Part shown: positions 1 to 6,012 of the stretch, in pieces | Layout of the letters: each line of letters opens with the position of its first letter | Position numbering within the stretch: the first letter of the stretch is position 1 | Origin: Betaproteobacteria bacterium | GTDB taxonomy: Bacteria > Pseudomonadota > Gammaproteobacteria > Burkholderiales > CAIKXV01 | Direction: 5' to 3' | Assembly (NCBI GenBank): GCA_947456915.1 | Contig: CANGUQ010000059.1 | Coordinates: 1-12,743 of the forward strand | DNA length: 12,743 nucleotides | The notes under the pieces: generated by a model | Database searches by the model: none | What the model was told of the DNA's origin: nothing | The model's input: the letters and a program-made list of their open reading frames with translations, nothing else | Position numbers and translations under genes: made by a program

Positions 1-1
1 C

Positions 2-235
2 CTGCTGCGGATGAAGGGTATCGTCTGCATCGCCGAAGACCCCGCGCGTCCGGCCGTGCTGCACGGCGTGCAGCACGTGTTCGAGCCGCCGCAGTGGTTG
101 CCGGGCTGGCCCTCGGAGGACCGGCGCACGCGGCTGGTGTTCATCGGCCGCGCGATCCCGATCGAGTGGATCGATGCGCTGCTCGATGCGCTCGATGCCG
201 AAGTCGCGGAGGTCGCCCCGCTCGCAGCGCCCTAG
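2..235 (+). CDS. CobW/P47K-family GTPase, C-terminal end (partial)
   Basis: The reading frame enters from the left edge and stops with TAG at 233-235, leaving 77 visible residues. They match the CobW C-terminal domain: MKGIV near the start, then GVQHVFEPP, a DRR-T-RLVFIGR segment and a final WIDALLDAL helix. CobW-family proteins are cytoplasmic G3E GTPases that deliver metals such as zinc or cobalt to target enzymes. The GTPase domain with its Walker A motif and CxCC metal site lies outside the window, so the metal cannot be judged. The gene converges on the minus-strand MmgE/PrpD gene. The 94-base gap (236-329) holds short GC palindromes, for example TGGACGTCCA at 313-322, but no terminator with a T-run. 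Family assignment is fairly sure; specificity is unknown. Confidence 0.85.
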   Translation: MLRMKGIVCIAEDPARPAVLHGVQHVFEPPQWLPGWPSEDRRTRLVFIGRAIPIEWIDALLDALDAEVAEVAPLAAP

Positions 236-329
236 GTGCCGCGCTGCGGCCGGAGGGTGCGCCGCACGGGCGAGACCGCGCGTGCCGTTCGGGGCCGGCC
301 GGTCCTCTGGCGTGGACGTCCAGCGTCGA

Positions 330-1682
330 TCAGCCCGCGCGGATCACCGCGTGCAGTTCGTCGCAGTCGCGCCACTCGTGGGCGCGATCGATCGCTGCCT
401 CCAGCCTGCCGACGCCGTCGCTGCCGAGCACGAGGGCGGCCAGCTCGCGGAACTTCGCGCGCAGTTCGCCTTCGCCGTGCGGCTGCTGGAAGTCGCCGCG
501 CGCGCTCGCGCAGTAGTGCGTGCTCGTGCGCCCGCCGGCGAGGCGCAGCGTCACGCGCGCCGGCTTGAGTCGCGGCACATCGACGCTCAGCGCAGGGTCC
601 TCGCGCACGCTCACCTTCGCGCGCAGTGCAGCGAAGGCCGGGTCGGCGACGCGCTCGCGGGTGAACGCCTGATAGCCGGCGTGACCGAGCAGCACCAGCG
701 CGGCAGCGGCGTGCGGCAGCGAGTACTTGGAGGCGAAGTAGTTCGCCGGTGTCGCATTGTTCATCACGGATGCGAAGGCGTAGGTCTCGACCTCGATCGC
801 CTCGATCTCCTCGGGCTGCGGCTGCCACTTCGCCAGCGCTTCCTCCAGCGCGTCGAGGGCCGAGTAGATCGGGTTGCAGCAGGCGCGCAGCCGGAAGTGG
901 TTGCGCGTGATCTCCCATCGCTTGCCCAGTTCCTCGGTCACCGGCGCCGGATCGAAACCGTCGCCGACCAGTTCGGCCAGCGCCTCCTCGACAGCGAGTT
1001 CGCGCCCGGTGAAGCCGGCACGCACCAGATCCGGGACCAGCACGCCCTGCAGACCGCTCATGCCGCCGGCCACGTTGAGCGCGGTGGCTCCAGCGCCGGT
1101 GTGCGCGTAGGAGGGCGTGAGCACGAGCGGCGCCCCGATGCGCAGCGCCTGCGCGATGCCCGCCGCGTCGAGGCCGCGCAGGCGCGCTGCCGCGGCAATC
1201 GCGCCAAGCATCGCGGTCTGCCCGTTCTGGTGAGCGAGACGGCGTGCCTTGAGTCCTGCCCCCAGACGCACAGCAACGTCGTAGCCCACCACCAGCGCGG
1301 TGAGCAGCTCCGACCCCGGTGCACGCACCGCTTCCCCGATCGCCAGCACCGCCGGCAGCACCTGCACGGCAGCCTGGCACGAGACGAAGCGATGGCCTTC
1401 GCACAACTCGACCGAGCGCCCGGCGATGCCGTTGAGCAGCGCCGCGCTGCGCAGATCGGTCCTCGCCGCCGGCGCGCACACCAGCGTCGACTCGCCCGAA
1501 TCAGCCTGCGGCACGCACCACGCTTCGCGCAGTGCGATCACCTCCGGCTGGATCGAGCCGGCGAGCATCACACCGATCGTGTCCAGCAGCACGAGGCGCG
1601 CCTGCCGCTGCACTGCCGGGGGCAGATCGCGCCAGTTCGTGCGGGCGGCGTGCTCGGCGAGTCGTTGAACGGTCTGTCCCAT
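330..1682 (-). CDS. MmgE/PrpD family protein
   Basis: A 450-residue protein of normal length for the MmgE/PrpD family, which includes 2-methylcitrate dehydratase (PrpD) and related cytoplasmic dehydratases/isomerases of organic acids. Visible family features are LLDTIGVMLAGS at residues 32-43, a histidine in CEGHRF (94-99), the glycine/alanine-rich stretch around 195-210, RACCNPIYSALDALEEAL at 266-283 and KYSLPHAAA at 319-327. The start at 1682 was chosen because GGAG sits ten bases upstream (GGAGACAGGG then ATG) and similarity begins there; the frame stays open to 1811 but that extension is arginine-rich and unlike the family. Relatives usually read ELDEGHRFA followed by GHP at the active-site loop. 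Here it is ELCEGHRF and then SCQAA, so Asp is replaced by Cys94 and the HP pair is lost. It lies downstream of the Bug/TctC gene on the same strand and is probably co-transcribed. The substrate is unknown; true methylcitrate dehydratase activity is unlikely without prpB/prpC nearby. Confidence 0.9.
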   Translation of the reverse strand: MGQTVQRLAEHAARTNWRDLPPAVQRQARLVLLDTIGVMLAGSIQPEVIALREAWCVPQADSGESTLVCAPAARTDLRSAALLNGIAGRSVELCEGHRFVSCQAAVQVLPAVLAIGEAVRAPGSELLTALVVGYDVAVRLGAGLKARRLAHQNGQTAMLGAIAAAARLRGLDAAGIAQALRIGAPLVLTPSYAHTGAGATALNVAGGMSGLQGVLVPDLVRAGFTGRELAVEEALAELVGDGFDPAPVTEELGKRWEITRNHFRLRACCNPIYSALDALEEALAKWQPQPEEIEAIEVETYAFASVMNNATPANYFASKYSLPHAAAALVLLGHAGYQAFTRERVADPAFAALRAKVSVREDPALSVDVPRLKPARVTLRLAGGRTSTHYCASARGDFQQPHGEGELRAKFRELAALVLGSDGVGRLEAAIDRAHEWRDCDELHAVIRAG

Positions 1683-1886
1683 CCCTGTCTCCGTGCTCTG
1701 CAGTGCTCTCTGCCGGCGGTCGTGATCGTGAGAGGTACGCGCCGGGTGCGCCGTGCTGCGCGCGTCTGGCGTCGGCACGACGTACGCGCCGCGCGACAGC
1801 GGGATGTGCACGCTTCGCGGCGCATCGCGTTCTGCCGGGCGCCGATCGCGTCATTCTTCGCGCGTGGCCGCGGCGCGCGTCCTACG

Positions 1887-1905
1887 CGGCTGCGCCTCGC
1901 AGCCG
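1887..1905 (-). terminator. GC-rich hairpin after the Bug/TctC gene, weak terminator candidate
   Basis: Bases 1887-1894 pair with 1898-1905 around a 3-base loop (CGGCTGCG / CGCAGCCG), an 8-bp perfect stem. It begins 23 bases beyond the stop of the minus-strand Bug/TctC gene. No T-run follows on the minus strand, so it is not a standard intrinsic terminator. It could slow polymerase or protect the 3' end of the upstream part of the transcript, lowering expression of the MmgE/PrpD gene relative to the binding protein. The remaining gap, 1683-1927, shows no other gene. Confidence 0.3.
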
Positions 1906-1927
1906 GGAGGCGTACCTGATCTCCAGC

Positions 1928-2932
1928 CTACTCGACCTTGATCCCCGCCTCCTTCACGAGGCGCGTCCACTTCGCGATCTCCGCCCGCACCAGCTTGTCG
2001 AGTTGCGCCGGCGGACCGCCGACCGGTACCGCACCCTCGGACAGGAAGCGTTCGCGGAACTCGGGCACGCCGATCGCACGCGCGATCTCCGCGTGCAGTC
2101 GGTTGACGATCTCGACCGGGGTACCCGTGGGTGCGAACAGCGCGAACCAGCCCTGCGATTCGAAGCCGGTCAGACCCTGTTCGGACACCGTGGGCACGTT
2201 GGGCAGCGCCGGCGAGCGCTCGGGCGTGGTCATCGCCACCGCGCGCAGCTTGCCGGCACGAATCTGGCCCATCACCGTCTCGATCGTCGCGAACATCACC
2301 TGCGCCTCGCCGGTCATCACACCGGTCATTGCCTGCCCCCCGCCCTTGTACGGCACCTGCGTGAGCCGGGTCTTCGTCGCGGCCATGAACGCCTCTCCCG
2401 CAAGGTGGATCAGGCTGCCCGAGCCTGCCGTCGAGTACAGGAGTTCGCCCGGCTTTGCCCGGGCGAGCCTGACCAGATCGGAGACGGTCTTCACCGGCAG
2501 CGACGGGTGCACCACGATCACCTGCGGCACCGTGGTCACCAGCGACACCGGCGCGAGGTCGCGTAGCGGGTCGTAGCCGAGCTTCGGAAACAGCGCCGGC
2601 GCAGCGCTGTAGGCCGCCGAGGCGAGCAGCAGCGTGTAGCCGTCGGCAGGCGCTTTCGCGACGAACTCCATGCCGACGGTGCTGCCGGCGCCCGGCCGGT
2701 TCTCGACGATCGTCGTGCCGAGCTGCTCGGTGAGCCGCTGCGCCACCAGACGGCCGAAGATGTCGGCGCCGCCGCCCGGGGCGAACGGCACGACGATCCT
2801 GATGGGCTTCTCGGGGTACTTCTGGGCAAGGGCCGAGGCTCCGGGCATGGTCGCAGCGAGTGCGAGCAGCGCGCCCAGCATGGTCAGGCCCCGGCGAGAT
2901 GGTCGGACGCGACATCGAGCGAAGAGCGGCAT
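1928..2932 (-). CDS. Bug/TctC-family periplasmic substrate-binding protein
   Basis: A 334-residue exported protein of the Bug (TctC) family, the extracytoplasmic receptors for carboxylates and other small solutes in tripartite tricarboxylate transporters. A signal peptide (residues 1-36, cleavage after ASALA/Q) precedes the family signature PIRIVVPFAPGGGADIFGR at 43-61, then VENRPGAGSTVGMEF (76-90) and ADGYTLLLAS (96-105). Later family blocks include YSTAGSGSLIHLAGE (166-180), VPYKGGGQAM (193-202) and GWFALFAPTGTP (261-272). The start at 2932 is set by AGGAG six bases upstream and by the signal peptide. The frame is open to 3205 but that extension has no family character. No TctA or TctB membrane subunit is visible, which is common for Bug receptors in Betaproteobacteria. 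The MmgE/PrpD gene follows on the same strand after 245 bases, suggesting an organic-acid or dehydratase-processed ligand. The ligand itself cannot be read from sequence. Confidence 0.95.
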   Translation of the reverse strand: MPLFARCRVRPSRRGLTMLGALLALAATMPGASALAQKYPEKPIRIVVPFAPGGGADIFGRLVAQRLTEQLGTTIVENRPGAGSTVGMEFVAKAPADGYTLLLASAAYSAAPALFPKLGYDPLRDLAPVSLVTTVPQVIVVHPSLPVKTVSDLVRLARAKPGELLYSTAGSGSLIHLAGEAFMAATKTRLTQVPYKGGGQAMTGVMTGEAQVMFATIETVMGQIRAGKLRAVAMTTPERSPALPNVPTVSEQGLTGFESQGWFALFAPTGTPVEIVNRLHAEIARAIGVPEFRERFLSEGAVPVGGPPAQLDKLVRAEIAKWTRLVKEAGIKVE

Positions 2933-2956
2933 CAGGAACTCCTGCAGTGTGGTTGT

Positions 2957-2983
2957 GTGGTACCCAGACCTGCACGATACCAC
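2957..2983. promoter_or_regulatory. Inverted repeat GTGGTA-N15-TACCAC upstream of Bug/TctC
   Basis: GTGGTA at 2957-2962 and its perfect complement TACCAC at 2978-2983 are separated by 15 bases, so the half-site centres lie 21 bases (two helical turns) apart. The site is 25-51 bases upstream of the Bug/TctC start, a fitting place for an operator. No nearby regulator gene is visible and the element is short, so chance is possible. Confidence 0.25.
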
Positions 2984-3064
2984 CCGCAGCCGGGCCAGCC
3001 GTGCTCGCATCGAGGAGCGCGGCGCGCACTGCGTCGGTGCGCAGATGACAGTCTGGTGCAGGCA

Positions 3065-3080
3065 TGGTTCCAAAGAACCA
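3065..3080. promoter_or_regulatory. Inverted repeat TGGTTC-CAAA-GAACCA
   Basis: A 6-bp perfect dyad with a 4-base spacer (TGGTTC at 3065-3070, GAACCA at 3075-3080) lies about midway in the divergent region. It is the most AT-rich dyad there. It could be an operator for a small dimeric regulator controlling either direction, or a chance palindrome. It is too far from the phoX start to be a leader attenuator. Confidence 0.25.
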
Positions 3081-3229
3081 CACGCCTCGCCCCTGCACCT
3101 GCCGTGCGCGTCATCGAGCCCGCTCAGAATTCCACGCGCGCTGCTGACTCGCCAGGGGGACCGGCTCCGACAAGCCGGCAGTGCATCTCCGTATTTCCCG
3201 TTCACTCACGCCTGCACGGAGCGCCAGCA

Positions 3230-5263
3230 ATGCCACTGCATCCCGAGAACGACACCTCCCTCAACCCGTCCCCGAACGAAAACATCTTCGATGTCATCGA
3301 GCGCGCTGATCCTGCTCGCCGCCGTTTCCTGAAGCTCGCTGTTGGCGGCACTGCGCTTTCGATGACTGCATTTCCGCTCTCAATGAGGAACGCTGGCGCT
3401 GCCCCGGCGCCGGTGGGCGGCATCGGCTTCACGCCGGTGCCCGCCGACACCACGCCGATCACCGATGCGGTTACCGTGCCCCCGGGATACACGGCGCGGA
3501 CGTTCTACGCCTGGGGTGATCCGATCAGCGGTGCATCGCCGTTCAATCCGGGCGTAGCGATGACCGAGGCGGAGCAGGTGCAACGCTGCGGCATGCACCA
3601 TGACGGCATGCACTTCTTTCCGTTCCCGACCTCGGGGGCAGGGGGTGTCTCCAGCGAGCGCGGTATCCTCGCCATCAACCACGAGTACACGGACGAAGGA
3701 CTGCTGCACAACTCGACGGCAGTGGGGACCCTCACTCAGACAGCCGCAATGACGCGTGCCTCGCAGGCCGCCCACGGTGTGTCGCTGATCGAGGTACGGA
3801 AAGTCGGCAACGACTGGCGCGTCGTAAGGCCGTCGCCGTTCGCGCGCCGTATCACGGCGGCCACGCCGATGCGCATCTCCGGGCCGGCTGCGGGCCACGC
3901 CCTGATGCGCACGGCAGCCGATCCCAGCGGTACCGAAGTCCTGGGCACGGTGAACAACTGTGCGCATGGCTATACGCCGTGGGGTACTTACCTTACCTGC
4001 GAAGAGAACTTCAACGGCTACTTCGGCACGACGGTGGCTGGTTTCACCGCGACCAACCTCGAGCGCCGCTACGGCATCAGTGCGAGCGGTTTCGGCTATC
4101 GCTGGCATCTTACCGATCCGCGTTTCGACGTGCGGGTCACGCCGAACGAACCGAACCGGTTTGGCTGGGTGGTGGAAGTCGATCCGTTCAATCCCCGGAG
4201 CACGCCGGTGAAGCGTACGGCGCTGGGCCGCTTTAAGCATGAGAGCGCTGCCGTAGTCGTCGGTGACAACAACAAGGTCGTCGTCTACATGGGTGATGAC
4301 GAGCGCAACGACTACATCTACAAGTTCGTCTGTGCAGGCACCTACAACCCCGCCAATCGCGGCGCCAATCGCGATCTGCTCGACAGCGGCACGCTCTACG
4401 TCGCGAAGTTCGAGAACAACGGTGTCGGTCGCTGGCTGCCGCTCGTGTTCGGACAGGGGGAGCTGACCACTGCCAATGGGTGGGTCGATCAGGGCGACGT
4501 CTGCGTGCGTGCGCGTCAGGCCGCCGATCGCGAGGGCGCGACGATGATGGATCGGCCCGAGTGGATTGCCGTGCATCCTGTCACGCGTGAAGTGTACGTC
4601 ACCCTCACGAACAACAACCGTCGCCGGACCACTCCGCACGCGACTGACCCGGTTGCCAATGCGGCAGACGGTTCCACCCTTGCGGGCTCCGCACGACCGC
4701 TGGTGGACGCGGCAAATCCGCGCCCGGACAACCGCTACGGCCACATCATCCGCTGGCGCGAGACCGGCAACGATGTGGCAGCAACGACGTTCGAGTGGGA
4801 CATCTTCGTGCTGTGTGGCGACTCGCTGAACAGCGCGGCCAACCTCTCGGGGAACATCGTCGATGCGCCCAACGGGTCGGCCGATTACGGTGCTCCTGAC
4901 GGTCTGTGGTTCGACAAGGACGGCCGGCTCTGGGTGCAGACCGATCAGCAGGGAGACGGCGCTGGCGACTGGGTAAACATCGGAGCCAACTCGATGAGCG
5001 CAGTCGATCCATCAACCAAGATGACGTATCGCTTTCTCACCAGTCCGCCCAACTGCGAAGTCACCGGCGTCATTTCGACCCCCGATGGCCGCGCGATGTG
5101 GATCAACATCCAGCATCCCGGCGAGGACTGGAGCGCATCGTTCAAGGCGCGCAGTTCGTGGCCGGACAACGGCGCGAATGGCGCCACCGGTGTGGCGGCG
5201 GTGAAGCCCCGCTCGTCGACCGTGCTGATCACGAAGAATGACGGTGGAGTGATCGGTACCTGA
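3230..5263 (+). CDS. phoX: PhoX-type alkaline phosphatase (DUF839), Tat-exported
   Basis: A 677-residue protein of the PhoX/DUF839 family: monomeric, calcium- and iron-dependent phosphatases that release phosphate from organic phosphomonoesters outside the cytoplasm. A twin-arginine signal, RRRFLK at residues 30-35, is followed by a hydrophobic stretch and an Ala-rich cleavage zone near 55-60, as expected for a Tat substrate folded with metals. Family blocks are MHHDGMHFFPFP (122-133), ERGILAINHEYTDE (143-156), NNCAHGYTPWGTYLTCEEN (242-260), RFKHESAAV (334-342), VYMGDDERNDYIYKF (352-366), RPEWIAVHP (442-450) and YGAPDGLWFDKDGRLWVQ (553-570). The cysteine in TCEEN (C257) corresponds to the metal-ligand cysteine of characterised PhoX. 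The start at 3230 has GGAG eight bases upstream and places the Tat motif at a normal distance; the frame stays open to 2957 without signal features. It heads a + strand set with the VPLPA protein and the PstS-like fusion. Enzymatic activity is inferred from family membership. Confidence 0.92.
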   Translation: MPLHPENDTSLNPSPNENIFDVIERADPARRRFLKLAVGGTALSMTAFPLSMRNAGAAPAPVGGIGFTPVPADTTPITDAVTVPPGYTARTFYAWGDPISGASPFNPGVAMTEAEQVQRCGMHHDGMHFFPFPTSGAGGVSSERGILAINHEYTDEGLLHNSTAVGTLTQTAAMTRASQAAHGVSLIEVRKVGNDWRVVRPSPFARRITAATPMRISGPAAGHALMRTAADPSGTEVLGTVNNCAHGYTPWGTYLTCEENFNGYFGTTVAGFTATNLERRYGISASGFGYRWHLTDPRFDVRVTPNEPNRFGWVVEVDPFNPRSTPVKRTALGRFKHESAAVVVGDNNKVVVYMGDDERNDYIYKFVCAGTYNPANRGANRDLLDSGTLYVAKFENNGVGRWLPLVFGQGELTTANGWVDQGDVCVRARQAADREGATMMDRPEWIAVHPVTREVYVTLTNNNRRRTTPHATDPVANAADGSTLAGSARPLVDAANPRPDNRYGHIIRWRETGNDVAATTFEWDIFVLCGDSLNSAANLSGNIVDAPNGSADYGAPDGLWFDKDGRLWVQTDQQGDGAGDWVNIGANSMSAVDPSTKMTYRFLTSPPNCEVTGVISTPDGRAMWINIQHPGEDWSASFKARSSWPDNGANGATGVAAVKPRSSTVLITKNDGGVIGT

Positions 5264-5272
5264 AGCCAGCGA

Positions 5273-5298
5273 CGGCATGCGCGTCCTCGCGCATGCCG
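5273..5298 (+). terminator. Strong 11-bp hairpin after phoX
   Basis: Bases 5273-5283 pair perfectly with 5288-5298 around the loop TCCT (arms CGGCATGCGCG / CGCGCATGCCG), starting ten bases after the phoX stop. No T-run follows, so it may be a stability or processing element that partly insulates phoX from the next genes rather than a full intrinsic terminator. Both strands can form it. Confidence 0.5.
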
Positions 5299-5328
5299 AC
5301 CGGGCGGGGTCGGTGCGTCCCCGCCGGT
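5299..5328 (+). other. Second hairpin abutting the first, phoX/VPLPA gap
   Basis: ACCGG (5299-5303) pairs with CCGGT (5324-5328), and after one bulged G, CGGGG (5305-5309) pairs with CCCCG (5319-5323) around a 9-base loop. It directly follows the first hairpin with no base between and ends about 40 bases before the next start. Tandem stable stems here suggest partial termination, RNase protection, or a leader structure for the VPLPA gene. A short T/C stretch follows (TTCCTCCCC), too weak for a typical terminator. Confidence 0.4.
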
Positions 5329-5368
5329 TCCTCCCCGAAGAGTGTTTGCCAACCACAAGGAAACAATG

Positions 5369-6010
5369 ATGAAACTCAAGCAATACGCACTCGCGGCGGC
5401 GAGTGCAGGCCTGCTCGCCAGCACTGGCGTGTCGCACGCTTTTCTCACCACCGTCGTGCTCAATCCCGGCACGGTAGTGAACTTCGACAACTACGACGGA
5501 TTCGTGACGTCCGGGCCCGAGTTGGTGGCCCCAGGCGTCACGTTCAGCGGCAGCAGTTCGACGTTGGGCGCGTTCATCGCTGATCTGGGCGGCAACGGCA
5601 TCTGGGGCGTGGGCAAGGTGTTCGCCGGGCTGGGCTCGCTCGGTGATCCAGTCGCGACCGGCGCCATGACGTTCAGCTTCTCCACCGCGCAGGCGACCGC
5701 CGGTGCATTCCTCAACGCGTTCGCGCCAGACAATCAGGTCACGATCTCGGCGTTCGGCGCAGCCAACAACCTGCTCGACCAGCACACGGTCACGATCGAT
5801 ACCCCCAATGGCGAAAACGCCGGCGCGTTCTTCGGCATTGGCTTGAGTTCGCCGCTGATCCAGTCGATCCGCTTCAGCGGCTCGGGTGTCGTGCTCGATG
5901 ATCTCGCGATCTCGACCACCGTCGTGCCGCTGCCGGCGGCTGCCTGGTTGTTCGGCGCGGGCCTGTTCGCCATGGGTGTCATCGGCCGGCGCCGGACCAT
6001 GGGCAGGTAG
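5369..6010 (+). CDS. VPLPA-CTERM sorting domain-containing surface protein
   Basis: A 213-residue exported protein with an N-terminal signal peptide (residues 1-24, VSHA/F) and a C-terminal VPLPA-type PEP-CTERM tripartite signal: VPLPA at 186-190, a hydrophobic helix to about 206, then RRR at 207-209. Such signals are recognised by exosortases, which cleave and attach or release the protein at the cell envelope, often with exopolysaccharide. The middle (30-182) is Gly/Ser/Ala/Phe-rich and predicted beta, with no cysteine and no enzyme motif that I recognise. ATGATG offers two starts (5366, 5369); AAGGA at 5357-5361 is better spaced for the second. A GTG at 5342 is less likely. It is two bases upstream of the PstS-like fusion gene, so the two are almost certainly co-translated. 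No exosortase is visible in the window. The sorting call is secure; the role is unknown. Confidence 0.88.
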   Translation: MKLKQYALAAASAGLLASTGVSHAFLTTVVLNPGTVVNFDNYDGFVTSGPELVAPGVTFSGSSSTLGAFIADLGGNGIWGVGKVFAGLGSLGDPVATGAMTFSFSTAQATAGAFLNAFAPDNQVTISAFGAANNLLDQHTVTIDTPNGENAGAFFGIGLSSPLIQSIRFSGSGVVLDDLAISTTVVPLPAAAWLFGAGLFAMGVIGRRRTMGR

Positions 6011-6012
6011 GC

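Larger units (their letters stand above)
2933..3229. promoter_or_regulatory. Divergent intergenic region between Bug/TctC and phoX
   Basis: This 297-base gap separates the minus-strand Bug/TctC gene from the plus-strand phoX, so it must hold promoters in both directions unless transcripts read through. I find no convincing sigma-70 hexamer pair. Structures seen are two inverted repeats (listed separately), an exact ATGACAG (the PHO-box half-site CTGTCAT on the other strand) at 3045-3051 without a good partner 11 bases away, and a 6-bp stem CCGGCT/AGCCGG at 3161-3178 in the likely phoX leader. ACGGAG lies eight bases before the phoX ATG. I see no gene in it. Confidence 0.55.

Noticed and set aside
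236..329. Possible bidirectional terminator between the CobW and MmgE/PrpD genes
   Set aside because: Only short GC palindromes without T-runs are present.
174..1919. A 581-codon + strand open frame
   Set aside because: It is antisense to the MmgE/PrpD gene, has arginine-rich low-complexity composition and matches no family; the minus-strand frame has clear family motifs.
3045..3051. PHO-box half-site ATGACAG upstream of phoX
   Set aside because: It is an exact 7-mer, but the positions 11 bases to either side match at only 1 and 3 of 7, so no full PhoB site is supported.
3380..4744. A 454-codon minus-strand open frame
   Set aside because: It is antisense to phoX, whose conserved blocks run through the whole stretch.
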